Origin: Isoetes taiwanensis
Taxonomy: Eukaryota > Streptophyta > Lycopodiopsida > Isoetales > Isoetaceae
Assembly: GCA_021234155.1 (NCBI GenBank)
Contig: JAJEKV010000005.1
Coordinates: 558,001 to 622,000, forward strand
Direction: 5' to 3'
DNA: 64,000 bases
The notes under the pieces: model-generated
What the model was told of the DNA's origin: nothing
The model's input: only the letters and a program-made list of their open reading frames with translations
Databases searched by the model: none
Position numbers and translations under genes: made by a program
In this document: piece by piece, positions 32,873 through 43,562 of the stretch
Numbering within the stretch: the first letter of the stretch is position 1
How the letters are laid out: every line of letters starts with the position of its first letter

Positions 32873-33635
32873 TTTATTTAGGCCATGTTGTCTCTAACAA
32901 GGGAATTGAGCCGGATCCTGAAAAGGTAAAAGCTATACAAGAATGGCCACAACCTCAATCTGTAAGGGAGATCAGGGCATTTATAGGATTAGCTGGATAT
33001 TATCGCAAGTTTGTAAAGCACTTTTCCAAGAAAGCAGCTCCATTGACCACCCTGCTTCAAAAAGATCTAGCATTCCAATGGTCAGAGGTATGTAACCAAA
33101 GTTTTCAAATTCTAAAAGATGCCTTGACGCATGCCCCAATTTTAAAGATTCCATCTATGGAGCGGGACTTTTGTGTGGTAACTGATGCCTCAAGCACTGG
33201 GATTGGATGTGCTTTATTACAAGATGGCATGTATGTGCGTATGCATCAAAGAAACTTAATCCAGCTGAACGGAATTATCCAACACATGATTTGGAAATGC
33301 TTGCAATTGTGCATGCTTTAAAGTTATGGAGGCATTATCTTTTGGATAAGAAATTTCTCCTCAAGATCGATCATCAAAGTCTTAAGTATTTCCTGATGCA
33401 GCCTCAGCTAAATAATCGCCAGAAACGATGGATGCAACTGTTGCGGGAATATGATCGCATCATAATGTATCAGCCTGGAAAAGATAACGTAATTGCAGAT
33501 GCGTTGTCCCGGCGATCATATTGTGCTGCCATTAGTGTTGCTAATACGCAATGGGACAGCAATCTGACGCAATTGATCCAGGAAGATTCTTATTTCCAAC
33601 CTATAATAGCAGCACTTGAGCAAGGGTCCCCCTAA
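32869..33635 (+). pseudogene. pol: gypsy RT thumb and RNase H
   Basis: YLGHVVSNKGIEPDPEKVKA, FIGLAGYYRKFVKHFSK and FCVVTDASSTGIGCALLQDG (first RNase H Asp) are followed by a frameshift near 33230 to YASKKLNPAERNYPTHDLEM and LAIVHALKLWRHYLL. The frame then reads QKRWMQLLREYDRIIMYQPG and NVIADALSRR. It stops at 33633-33635. Confidence 0.9.
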
Positions 33636-33639
33636 GATA

Positions 33640-34971
33640 GAAGCATCCAAGTTATTCTACCACAATCAGTTGTGCATACCGGATATTGTCGAGCTTAAAC
33701 AACAGATTATGAAAGAAGCTCATGATAGTCCAGTATCGGGTCATCTAGGAGTTCAGTAAACCCTTCGCAAGGTCCACAAGCAGTTCTTTTGGCCTAGCAT
33801 GAAGAAGGAAATCTTAAGCTATGTGGCCAGATGTTTATCATGCCAGAAAGTGAAAGCCTCTCACCAAAAGATCGCAGGGGAATTGCAACAGTTGGATATT
33901 CCCAATACAAAATGAAAAAAAAATATAGATATGGATTTTATTGTGGGATTGCCTAAGACACGAGCCAGATATGATTCCATCTATGTAGTAATGGATCGTC
34001 TCACCAAGCAAGCCCACTTTATGCCAACCAAAATCACGGCTACTGCTGCAGATGTTGCTAAGATTTTCATCAAGGATATATTTCGTCTGCATGGTATGCC
34101 TAAAGTTATCGTGTCAGATCTAGACACGCGCTTCGTTGGCCAGTTTTGGCAAGCATTGTTCCACGGGATTGGAACCCAATTAAGGATGAGCACAGCATAT
34201 CACCCTCAAACCGATGGTCAAGTTGAAAGAGTTAATCAGGTTGTCGAAGACATGCTCCGGATGTATGTGCCCAAACATCCACACACTTGGGAATCTTATC
34301 TGTACTTAGTTGAGTTTGCCTACAACAATACATATCAAGATTCCATAAAGATGAGCCCATTTGAAGCAGTATATGGGCAAGAATGCCGATATCTCTTGAC
34401 TTGGTGTAGTCCGCAATATAAAGTTGATTTGGTCCAGACCATGGGGGAAGATATTGGGACACAACTCCGAATTATTAGACAAAATATTGCCAAAGCACAG
34501 AACCGACAAAAGCGACGGAGAAGACCTCTAGAATTCCAGGAGAATGATATGGTATTCCTGAAAATTAACCCTAAGCAGGGTACATTGAAGTTTAAGAAAG
34601 CTGGCAAACTAGCACCTAGATATGCAGGTCCTTTTAAAATCATACAGAGGATCGGCAAGGCTGCATACCGTTTGGAATTGCCTATTGACGTCAAGGTCCA
34701 TAATGTATTCCATGTTAGCAACTTATGCAAGTATCTCAGTGATCCATCACATATACCGCCGCAGGATAATTTGGTTGCAGTAGAAGAGACACTCGCAGTA
34801 AAGCCACAAACAATTTTGCGAGTTGATACTAGGGTACTGAGGAATCGCACCATCGAGAAATAACTAGTGCAATGGGCAGGATATCCGCAAGAGGATGCGA
34901 CGTGGGAAGACCTTGACAAGTTCAAGAAGTTATATCCGATCTTTCCCATAACGCATGAGGACATGAGTTAA
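33640..34971 (+). pseudogene. pol: gypsy integrase and chromodomain
   Basis: The zinc domain has HDSPVSGH and CLSCQKVK but a TAA stop at 33757-33759. After a stop in an A-rich run (about 33913) the core continues: DMDFIVGLPKTRARYDSIYV (Asp), SDLDTRFVGQFW (Asp) and YHPQTDGQVERVNQ (Glu), the DDE set. The C-terminus has APRYAGPFKIIQRIGKAAYR, then a stop at 34861-34863, and the chromodomain LVQWAGYPQEDATWEDLDKF, ending at 34969-34971. A chromodomain marks the chromovirus clade; such domains guide integration to heterochromatin. Confidence 0.9.
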
Positions 34972-34988
34972 TTTTTACAAGGTGAGAA

Positions 34989-35885
34989 TGTAACGAACCC
35001 AGTGGCTTAGACTAAGCTTATAATTGCATGTTTCTAGTAGAAGAACTATAAGGTAAGGGGCATAGTGGCTTGCCTTGCGTCAGTATCGGATTGTGTAAGA
35101 CCATTGTGATATGCTTCCATGGGTGTGTTGGGGCGGCATTTAAATCTACAAAAACACATTAGCTAAGGTTATTAAACCATTAAAAGGTTAAATTCAAAAA
35201 AAGTGAGCACACTAAATTGGGGAAGAGCAAAATCGTGGCTGCCAGATAGCAGCATTCCGATTAGAGAGGCATGTAGCATGCCAAATTAACATCTGGCCTG
35301 ATCCTGGAATTCAAAGATCTTGCCAAGTGTTCTCTTGATTTCAGGGCAAAGGTATATAAGAAGCAGAAGGGCTGGCCGGATGGTGAAAGGAGGAGAAAAG
35401 AGAAGCGGAGGAGGTTGAGCAAATTGGAGGCTAAGCAAGAAGAAAGAGTCCAAAGCCAAGAATTCAGGTGGGGATTTGATCTGTGTCTTGATTTTACGGC
35501 CTGATTGAGGGGACGGATTGTGTAGAGCAGTTTTTGTGAAGCATAGACACCATCGCCATGTGATCCAAATCCCAGTCTAGAAGTAGAATCCTTCATGTTA
35601 AATTGCTCTGTCAATTCAAAAACAGTAGACCCTGATTAAATTCGGCCTTTAGAATCTGGAAATCCAAGTTTGCATCTGATTTCTTTGAAGAACCATCATT
35701 TGGCTTGTCTACTTTCTCTGCCTTGAAATGATCTGTACATCCATTCTTTTTCCCTAATTCTGTTCTCAAAGATAGTTCTTGTCTTCTAAATCCATTTTCG
35801 GAAGAGATCCCTGGCTTGGGCGAGCTAGGAAATCCAGTCGGCCAGGCCAAAAGGGCCGCTGTTGGGCGCCGACGATGCTGTTACA
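34989..35885 (+). repeat. gypsy 3' LTR (LTR 2)
   Basis: TGTAACGAACCC...GATGCTGTTACA, 897 bp. It contains TATATAAG at 35353-35360, the likely Pol II TATA box. Reading frames on its minus strand (35261-35850) are LTR sequence, not genes. Confidence 0.92.
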
Positions 35886-36638
35886 TGTTTTTTTTAATTG
35901 CTATTGAAGGGGGATACCAGGATCCGGTATCCCCATACCTTTAGAATTTCATATTAAAGTTAAAGTTTTAAAACCTACCCGCCTAGGCAATATACCTTAT
36001 GAGACCCAAGATCCCAGCTAGCCGAGAAACTGCAGTTTTATCCTTGATATCCTAATCCTATGACCCTGTCTTAGAAATTGATAAAGTGTGACTGGCTCTT
36101 AAAAACTATCTAGGGATTGAATGCTATTGCCAGTCCAGTATTAGGAGAAGTACATGTCTTACTAGTATCTGATGTGGGATATTTATAGGTACACGTAAAT
36201 TTGAAATTGCTTTGTAAATATGAATAGGGTTTGGGGGGGACACTCTACGGAAATTGCATTATATGAAGATCTGAGATGGTATTATGTGATATGGTGCATT
36301 TGCATTACATGATGTTGTGCATTTGCATTCAATAGCCCACCTTCGGAGGGGTGGGGTGGCCGTGTAACTCCGCATCCGTGCCAGATGGCCTGACGGATGA
36401 GTTAAATCATGTACGTACAGATGGAGAGAGTGGTCTCCTTGGGGTCGCCACCCAAGGATTACGCTTGTCATGTAGTTATGCATGGAATATGTAGTTATAG
36501 AATGTGCTAACCTATGCAGGGGGAGTATTGACATAGCAGGTAAATAATGTATTATTGTTATGAATGAATGTGAAGATCCCAATGCTCCTCTCCACTTAGT
36601 CCTTATGGACTAACCCCGAGTGTCTGTTTGTATTTAAA
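35886..36638. other. non-coding segment upstream of the 90-residue frame
   Basis: Contains a hairpin GGGGATACC-aggatcc-GGTATCCCC at 35910-35934, and a direct repeat ggtgcatttgcattacatga/tgttgtgcatttgcattcaa near 36292-36335. The copy in unit 2 is 40774-41527 (with ggtccggt replacing the BamHI-like centre). No coding sequence is seen. The conserved length just before the ATG at 36639 would suit a promoter or leader, but no TATA box is clear. Confidence 0.5.
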
Positions 36639-36911
36639 ATGGCATGTCCTGAGGCTACCATCGTGTTGGACCTAGATTCCTTCGTCACCTGGTGGTTTAA
36701 TGAGACAGAGGATAAACCTACTCTGATGTCCAAAGAAAGAGTTTACGAAATCATAATGTCATTATTCAGGCAATTGTACTATGCACAGATGCAACCTCGA
36801 ATTGAGGCCCGGGACTCGAAGCGTGATGGGGAGTCTTCTTCCGGGGGTAGCTCTAGCAACTCCTCCTCGGTCACTTCCGAGGAGGGGGAAGAAGGGGATA
36901 ATCACGAGTGA
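36639..36911 (+). CDS. unknown 90-residue acidic protein
   Basis: Opens at ATG 36639 with an N-terminal part containing IVLDLDSFVTWWFNETEDKP and VYEIIMSLFRQLYYAQMQ, followed by a low-complexity Ser/Gly tail (SSSGGSSSNSSS) and an acidic end (EEGEEGD). The copy at 41528-41800 keeps the frame and length, with two amino-acid and two silent changes. No family is recognised. The tail resembles acidic disordered tails, so a small regulatory protein or a fragment is possible. Confidence 0.4.
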   Translation: MACPEATIVLDLDSFVTWWFNETEDKPTLMSKERVYEIIMSLFRQLYYAQMQPRIEARDSKRDGESSSGGSSSNSSSVTSEEGEEGDNHE

Positions 36912-36925
36912 CGGTGTTGCTTGGG

Positions 36926-37181
36926 TTATGTATATAATGTGTGGGTATTTTTTATGTGGGTGCAATGTGAACTATTTCAATTATATGTGGCCCTGGCCTT
37001 TATGTAAATTTTTTGGTTGTAACGAAGCTTTATGAATAGAAGTTCATGGTTACATGGTTACTCTATATCCGAATTATTTAGTGCAACGGCCTAGGCAATT
37101 TACGTAAGGGCCAGGGCCACACATAATTGAAATAGTTCATATTGCACCCACATAAAAAATACCCACACATTATATACATAA
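36926..37181. repeat. 85-bp inverted repeat
   Basis: The left arm (36926-37010, starting TTATGTATATAATGTGTGGG) and right arm (37097-37181) are reverse complements with four differences in 85 positions, all transitions. The loop of 86 bp holds the ttatttagtgcaacggccta segment. The unit 2 copy (about 41815-42053) has a shortened right arm. A further single copy occurs inverted at 30830-31025. This may be a small foldback element or an inverted-duplicated 3' flank of the 90-residue frame. Confidence 0.8.
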
Positions 37182-37235
37182 AAGCACAATTTCATTATAA
37201 TGGGAAAATTTTTAGTAAACTAGATTTTTTTTATT

Positions 37236-37345
37236 ATAGGGGTTGTATAGACCTTATGCAGGGCTTGTATACACGTGTACAGTGCCCTGTATCATAGACC
37301 TTATGCAGGGGTTGTATACACGTGCAGTACCCGTGTATCATACAT
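37236..37345. repeat. 62-bp tandem repeat, two copies in unit 1
   Basis: Units contain agaccttatgcagggg then ttgtatacacgtgtacagtg and ccctgtatcat. Unit 2 has three copies (42117-42255), the main length difference between the duplicated units. The ACACGTGTAC segment is itself palindromic. Confidence 0.88.
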
Positions 37346-37520
37346 ACCTGAATATTTAGAGAACATATTAACACGGTATCATATACCAACTTCCAAACAC
37401 AATAGAGACCGAAGTATGAACTATGTATGTCCCTAGTAACCTTCCCCTAGGTTCCTAACCCCTTCCCCTTCCCCTTTCCCTTCCCCTGCGAGGTCTAACC
37501 CACGCAGCTGGGTTAGGAAA

Positions 37521-37910
37521 CTAGAGCTCACGCATATCCCAGCCTGATTCTTCCCACCATATGGGGTACCTAGTCATTGCAAAAAGTAATTCCACAGGAT
37601 GATACTCACGGAAGAAGAGCGGACCCAACTCCACAAAACCGTTGTACTCATTGTAGTACGTCCTAATAAGGCCATACATCTGTCCCTTACAAATTTCATG
37701 AATGAACTCTGATATGTATCGATCCAGAGAGTGTGCTAAATATCCAGCACGAAGAAGAGGCCTCAATTGCTGTAGCATATCGTCCAGAAAAGGAGGGGGT
37801 TCAAGAATTCCCCTCATTGCAAGTATCCTATAACATTCAGATGGATTAATTTCCATCAGTGGCTCATGACCACAATCAAATTGCTCCAGAATGAAGTTGA
37901 TCAACTCCAT
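37521..37910 (-). CDS. unknown conserved 130-residue protein
   Basis: Minus strand, first ATG at 37910. It reads MELINFILEQFDCGHEPLME, YLAHSLDRYISEFIHEICKG, QMYGLIRTYYNEYNGFVELG and PVELLFAMTRYPIWWEESGW. The frame is open for a further 17 codons upstream with no ATG. Codon composition looks genuine and aromatic residues are frequent. No family is recognised. The flanking polypyrimidine tract at 37440-37490 follows the stop. It faces the 90-residue frame and backs on to the 105-residue frame. Confidence 0.45.
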   Translation of the reverse strand: MELINFILEQFDCGHEPLMEINPSECYRILAMRGILEPPPFLDDMLQQLRPLLRAGYLAHSLDRYISEFIHEICKGQMYGLIRTYYNEYNGFVELGPLFFREYHPVELLFAMTRYPIWWEESGWDMREL

Positions 37911-37961
37911 TGTAAAGTAGCCCAGGGAGGATTGGGTCCAATCATTTGCAAAAGCAAGCAA

Positions 37962-38345
37962 GGATCACCGACGTAGCAAGGAACACGGAGCGGAGCAGAG
38001 CAAGTAGCAAGATCAAGAGCAAGGAACAAGATCAAGTAGCAAGGAGCACGGGAATGAAGTAGCAAGGAACAAGAATCAAGATCAAGTAGCAAGGAGCAAT
38101 GAACAAGGAAGATCAAGTAGCAAGAAGATCAAGGAACAAGGAAGATCAAGGAGCAAGAAGCAAGGATCAAGATCAAGTAGCAAGGTGAAAAGTGAGAAGT
38201 GAAAGCAAGGTGAAAGAATTTATAGCTACGAATCCAATAATGTTGAAGTATAATACCAATAATATTGAAGTATAATACCAATAATGCTGATGTATAATAC
38301 CAATAATGCTGACGTATAATACCAATAATGCTGAAGTATTATACC
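37962..38345. repeat. purine-rich and 23-bp tandem repeats
   Basis: At 37962-38205 there is a degenerate array of agatcaagtagcaagga-like units. At about 38226-38345 come five units of the type ataccaataatgctgaagta (23 bp). Equivalent arrays lie at 42885-43265 in unit 2, with small sequence differences. The arrays sit between two divergent reading frames. Confidence 0.85.
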
Positions 38346-38645
38346 AATAATTCTACAACGACTATAAAAGCAGCTCCATTTGGTGGTAGAAGTCATTCAT
38401 CTCCTATGGCTTATAATATTTATGAAGATCGGTTTGAGACCATTATTTGCTCCATGAGATACAATGATATTGTTCGCTGCATACATAAAGATGTTAAGCT
38501 GGATCCTTACTTAGAATCCAAAGCTAGTGGTCGTGAGTGTCATTGCCCCGGCCTTACTCGTGTTGTGATCCATCTTCTTTGGCTTCCTGAGCGCCATGTC
38601 TACGAGCTGAATGGGATCACGTTAGCAGGGATTGAAGATGAGTGA
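38328..38645 (+). CDS. unknown 105-residue protein
   Basis: The first ATG lies in the 23-bp repeat; a better start is the Met at 38406 (MAYNIYEDRFETIICSMRYN). It continues DIVRCIHKDVKLDPYLESKA, GRECHCPGLTRVVIHLLWLP and ERHVYELNGITLAGIEDE. The CxC pair and PG turn could bind metal, but no family is recognised. The second copy (43245-43562) differs by Asp to Gly and Val to Ala plus several silent changes, so the protein sequence is better kept than silent sites. Confidence 0.45.
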   Translation: MLKYYTNNSTTTIKAAPFGGRSHSSPMAYNIYEDRFETIICSMRYNDIVRCIHKDVKLDPYLESKASGRECHCPGLTRVVIHLLWLPERHVYELNGITLAGIEDE

Positions 38646-39066
38646 ATCATCGACTCTATAATGCCATCAATAATATGTGCATCTCAATTATATGTATGCC
38701 ATCAATAATGTGTGCATCAGATGTAATGATGTGTATTAAACACCTATTATAAAAGATGTAAGGATGTAGTATAAGCATAATGAAAGCTAATTGATGTATC
38801 GACTGGGTATTAATTGTCCAAAATGCTTAAGTATTATAGCAAAAGAAATTACATACATGATCATCGAGAACATGACTGAGATTGAGAGCTTTTAACTAAT
38901 GTTATGTCCCCCCACATGTCAACAATGTATTTTGGAATCTGGGTCTTTTGCCATTTGCATCTCATGCATAATGTATGGCATCTAACTTCTCATACCTTGA
39001 TGGATCTGATGGATTGGGTCGTCAATGTTTAGTTAAGCAACCTGTATAGTCACGACCAACAGGCAT

Positions 39067-39755
39067 CTACCATGATACATAAATGTGACCATAATTGGTA
39101 GACTCTGGATCTAGGATGGCATCTTCTTCTATAAAGCCCAACCACGTTGGAGTTTCATCGTCTCCAGGTCGGACTAAAATGAACATACCTTTCGTAATAT
39201 GTGCATGAGGATCGAACTCATCCATAGGTAACACTAGACGCCCATCTGCTGGCCCACAATACGTCGGCAAAGGTCTTACAAGCACAGCGGCTTCATCGAC
39301 CTCTGGAGTAAATGCAGCTTGTAGAGGTTCTTGCCTTGTACGCAACCAAAAGTTATCATTTTGAGGTCGTCCTGGAGATACATCTTCCAAATACAAAAGA
39401 ATCTCGTTCTAGTAATCCATAGTTGCTTTGTACTGTCGTGCAAACACACTATCTTCTTGATTTTTGCAGAAGGAATTCCATAATGCTATGTACTTGTTGA
39501 TGCTGTCTGCGAGGCCAGGGAGATCTTTCAATGTCTTGCTTGGAGGGATATTTTTAGGCACCCCTGTTGGTAACGTTGGCTCACCATTTTTATCCTCCTT
39601 CCACATTCTTATTCCTTTTTCTAGAATCCACTCTTTATGGGTTGGCCGCATCTTATATTGCATAATGGCCCATTTCCCATCCATTTTAAATCGGAATAGC
39701 AATGGGTCGGTATGGCCTGTTAGACGTTGGCTTTTATCAGGGATATATCCCTTGA
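39067..39755 (-). pseudogene. truncated 3' part of a DUF7869-type transposase-like gene (unit 1)
   Basis: The same protein end as in the gene at 44151-47857, but cut at the duplication junction. The frame reads MLFRFKMDGKWAIMQYKMRP to ARQYKATMDY and then meets a TAG (39406-39408) where the other copy has TGG. It continues in the same phase as the last 110 residues, including EDVSPGRPQNDNFWLRTRQE and MFILVRPGDDETPTWLGFIE, ending at 39067. This copy keeps the C-terminal frame that unit 2 has lost. Confidence 0.8.
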
Positions 39756-39874
39756 CAATGGGCAGGATATCCGCAAGAGGATGCGACGTGGGAAGACCTT
39801 GACAAGTTCAAGAAGTTATATCCGATCTTTCCCATAACTCATGAGGACATGAGTTAATTTTTACAAGGTGAGAA

Positions 39875-40773
39875 TGTAACGAACCCAGTGGCTTAGACTA
39901 AGCTTATAATTGCATGTTTCTAGTAGAAGAACTATAAGGTAAGGGGCATAGTGGCTTGCCTTGCGTCAGTATCGGATTGTGTAAGACCATTGTGATATGC
40001 TTCCATGGGTGTGTTGGGGCGGCATTTAAATCTACAAAAACACATTAGCTAAGGTTATTAAACCATTAAAAGGTTAAATTCAAAAAAAGTGAGCACACTA
40101 AATTGGGGAAGAGCAAAATCGTGGGCTGCAGATAGCAAGCATTCGATTAGAGAGGCATGTAGCATGCCAAATTAACATCTGGCCTGATCCTGGAATTCAA
40201 AGATCTTGCCAAGTGTTCTCTTGATTTCAGGGCAAAGGTATATAAGAAGCAGAAGGGCTGGCCGGATGGTGAAAGGAGGAGAAAAGAGAAGCGGATTGGA
40301 GGTTGAGCAAATTGGAGGCTGAGCAAGAAGAAAGAGTCCAAAGCCAAGAATTCAGGTGGGGATTTGATCTGTGTCTTGATTTTACGGCCTGATTGAGGGG
40401 GCGGATTGTGTAGAGCAGTTTTTGTGAAGCATAGACACCATCGCCATGTGATCCAAATCCCAGTCTAGAAGTAAGATCCTTCATGTTAAATTGCTCTGTC
40501 AATTCAAAAGCAGTAGACCCTGATTAAATTCGGCCTTTAGAATCTGGAAATCCAAGTTTGCATCTGATTTCTTTGAAGAACCATCATTTGGCTTGTCTAC
40601 TTTCTCTGCCTTGAAATGATCTGTACATCCATTCTTTTTCCCTAATTCTGTTCTCAAAGATAGTTCTTGTCTTCTAAATCCATTTTCGGAAGAGATCCCT
40701 GGCTTGGGCGAGCTAGGAAATCCAGTCGGCCAGGCCAAAAGGGCCGCTGTTGGGCGCCGACGATGCTGTTACA
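39875..40773 (+). repeat. gypsy LTR copy 3
   Basis: 899-bp LTR, nearly identical to LTR 2, preceded by 116 bp of the chromodomain end (39757-39874). It arose with the tandem duplication rather than by transposition. TATATAAG is kept at 40239-40246. Confidence 0.92.
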
Positions 40774-41527
40774 TGTTTTTTTTTAATTGCTATTGAAGGG
40801 GAATACCAGGGTCCGGTATCCCCATACCTTTAGAATTTCATATTAAAGTTAAAGTTTTAAAACCTACCCGCCTAGGCAATATACCTTATGAGACCCAAGA
40901 TCCCAGCTAGCCGAGAAACTGGAGTTTTATCCTTGATATCCTAATCCTATGACCCTGTCTTAGAAATTGATAAAGTGTGACTGCCTCTTAAAAACTATCT
41001 AGGGATTGAATGTTATTGCCAGTCCAGTATTAGGAGAAGTACATGTCTTACTAGTATCTGATGTGGGATATTTATAGGTACACGTAAATTTGAGATTGCT
41101 TTGTAAATATGAATAGGGTTTGGGGGGGCACTCTACGGAAATTGCATTATATGAAGATCTGATATGGTATTATGTGATATGGTGCATTTGCATTACATGA
41201 TGTTGTGCATTTGTATTCAACAGCCCACCTTCGGAGGGGTGGGTGGGCCGTGTAACTCCGCATCTGTGCCAGATGGCCTGACGGATGAGTTAAATCCTAT
41301 ACGTACAGATGGAGAGAGTGGTCTCCTTGGGGTCGCCACCCAAGGATTACGCTTGTCATGTAGTTATGCATGGAATATGTAGTTATAGAATGTGCTAACC
41401 TATGCAGGAGGAGTATTGACATAGCAGGTAAATAATGTATTATTGTTATGAATGAATGTGAAGATCCCAATGCTCCTCTCCACTTAGTCCTTATGGGACT
41501 AACCCCGGGTGTCTGTTTGAATTTAAA

Positions 41528-41800
41528 ATGGCACGTCCTGAGGCTACCATCGTGTTGGACCTAGATTCCTTCGTCACCTGGTGGTTTAATGAGACGGAGG
41601 ATAAACCTACTCTGATGTCCAAAGAAAGAGTTTACGAAATCATAATGTCATTATTCAGGCAATTGTACTATGCACAGATGCAACCTCGAATTGAGGCCCG
41701 GGACTCGAAACGTGATGGGGAGTCTTCTTCCGGGGGTAGCTCTAGCAACTCCTCCTCGGTCACTTCCGAGGAGGGGGAAGAAGGGGATAAGCACGAGTGA
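41528..41800 (+). CDS. unknown 90-residue acidic protein, second copy
   Basis: Duplicate of the frame at 36639-36911: Cys3 is replaced by Arg and the end reads GDKHE rather than GDNHE. The frame is intact. It lies 755 bp downstream of the gypsy LTR, as in unit 1. Confidence 0.4.
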   Translation: MARPEATIVLDLDSFVTWWFNETEDKPTLMSKERVYEIIMSLFRQLYYAQMQPRIEARDSKRDGESSSGGSSSNSSSVTSEEGEEGDKHE

Positions 41801-42368
41801 CGGTGTTGCTTGGGTTATGTATATAATGTGTGGGTATTTTTTTATGTGGGTGCAATGTGAACTATTTCAATTATATGTGGCCCTGGCCTTTATGTAAATT
41901 TTTTGGTTGTAACGAAGCTTTATGAATAGAAGTTCATGGTTACTCTATATCCAAATTATTTAGTGCAACGGCCTAGGCAATTTACGTAAGGGCCAGGACC
42001 ACACATAATTGAAATAGTTCATATTGCACCCACACATTATATACATAAAAGCACAATTTCATTATAATGGGAAAATTTTTAGTAAACTATATTTTTTTTA
42101 TTATAGGGGTTGTATAGACCTTATGCAGGGGTTGTATACACGTGTACAGTACCCTGTATCATAGACCTTATGCAGGGGTTGTATACACGTTTACAGTGCC
42201 CTGTATCATAGACCTTATGCAGGGGTTGTATACACGTGCAGTACCCGTGTATCATACATACATGAATATTTAGAGAACATATTAACACGGTATCATATAC
42301 CAACTTCCAAACACAATAGAGACCGAAGTATGAACTATGTATGTCCCTAGTAACCTTCCCCTAGGTTC

Positions 42369-42878
42369 CTAACCCCTTCCCCTTCCCCTTTCCCTTCCCC
42401 TGCGAGGTCTAACCCACGCAGCTGGGTTAGGAAACCAGAGCTCACGCATATCCCAGCCTGATTCTTCCCACCATATGGGGTACCTAGTCATTGCAAAAAG
42501 TAATTCCACAGGATGATACTCACGGAAGAAGAGTGGACCCAACTTCACAAAACCGTTGTACTCATTGTAGTACGTCCTAATAAGGCCATACATCTGTCCC
42601 TTACAAATTTCATGAATGAACTCTGATATGTATCGATCCAGAGAGTGTGCTAAATATCCAAAGATTTAAGAAGAGGCCTCAATTGTCTGTAGCATATCGC
42701 CCGTAAAAGGAGGGGGTTCAAGAATTCCCCTCATTGCAAGTCTCCTATAACATTCAGATGGATTAATTTCCATCAGTGGCTCATGACCACAATCAAATCG
42801 CTCCAGAATGAAGTTGATCAACTCCATTGTAAAGTAGCCCAGGGAGGATTGGATCCAATCATTTGCAAAAGCAAGCAA
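42369..42878 (-). pseudogene. second copy of the 130-residue protein, frameshifted
   Basis: Same sequence as 37521-37910, but a small rearrangement near 42660-42710 (aagatttaag in place of gcacg, plus a one-base change) splits the frame. The N-terminal part (42878-42666) ends in LQTIEASS, and the C-terminal part restarts near 42650. This copy is probably dead. Confidence 0.7.
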
Positions 42879-43244
42879 GGATCACCGACGGAGCAAGGAA
42901 CACGGAGCGGAGCAGAGCAAGTAGCAAGATCAAGAGCAAGGAACAAGATCAAGTAGCAAGGAGCACGGGAATGAAGTAGCAAGGAACAAGGATCAAGATC
43001 AAGTAGCAAGGAGCAATGAACAAGGAAGATCAAGTAGCAAGAAGATCAAGGAACAAGGAAGATCAAGGAGCAAGAAGCAAGGATCAAGATCAAGTAGCAA
43101 GGTGAAAAGTGAGAAGTGAAAGCAAGGTGAAAGAATTTATAGCTACGAATCCAATAATGTTGAAGTATAATACCAATAATGTTGAAGTATAATACCAATA
43201 ATGCTGACGTATAATACTAATAATGCTGACGTATAATACCAATA

Positions 43245-43562
43245 ATGCTGAAGTATTATACCAATAATTCTACAACGACTATAAAAGCAGCTCCATTCGG
43301 TGGTAGAAGTCATTCATCTCCTATGGCTTATAATATTTATGAAGATCGGTTTGAGACCATTATTTGCTCCATGAGATACAATGATATTGTTCGGTGCATA
43401 CATAAAGGTGTTAAGCTGGATCCTTACTTAGAATCCAAAGCTAGTGGTCGTGAGTGTCATTGCCCCGGTCTTACTCGTGTTGTGATCCATCTTCTTTGGC
43501 TTCCTGAGCGCCATGCCTACGAGCTGAATGGGATCACGTTAGCAGGGATTGAAGATGAGTGA
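43245..43562 (+). CDS. unknown 105-residue protein, second copy
   Basis: Intact duplicate of 38328-38645 with KGVK for KDVK and ERHAYE for ERHVYE. Silent changes occur in the codons for Gly, Arg and Gly. Confidence 0.45.
   Translation: MLKYYTNNSTTTIKAAPFGGRSHSSPMAYNIYEDRFETIICSMRYNDIVRCIHKGVKLDPYLESKASGRECHCPGLTRVVIHLLWLPERHAYELNGITLAGIEDE

Larger units (their letters stand above)
29819..35885 (+). mobile_element. Ty3-gypsy chromovirus, rearranged and defective
   Basis: 5' LTR 29819-30606 and 3' LTR 34989-35885. The internal order Gag, protease, RT, RNase H, integrase, chromodomain is that of Ty3-gypsy chromoviruses. Defects: the 5' LTR lacks about 80 bp including the TATA box; inverted fragments of LTR and flanking DNA replace the leader; RT lacks its catalytic segment; multiple stops and frameshifts run through pol. 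It cannot be autonomous. No primer-binding site is visible after the 5' LTR. Confidence 0.93.
34870..39755. repeat. 4.9-kb tandem duplication, unit 1
   Basis: Runs from caatgggcaggatatccgc (inside the gypsy chromodomain) to ccctttg/cttga before caa at 39756. The next unit repeats the same sequence at +4886. The junction at 39756-39758 shares just CAA between the unit end (cttgaCAA) and the unit start (gtgCAAtggg). Content: chromodomain end, gypsy LTR, three small reading frames, tandem repeats and the 3' part of a transposase-like gene. Confidence 0.95.

Noticed and set aside
35261-35850. Minus-strand frames (79 and 117 residues), also at 40147-40738 and 30077-30571
   Set aside because: They lie entirely inside the gypsy LTR and recur with each LTR copy, on the strand opposite to the element.
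36300-36420. GC-rich segment ccgtgtaactccgcatccg with a hairpin, considered as a tRNA
   Set aside because: No cloverleaf, T-loop or A/B box arrangement could be built. Left as non-coding.
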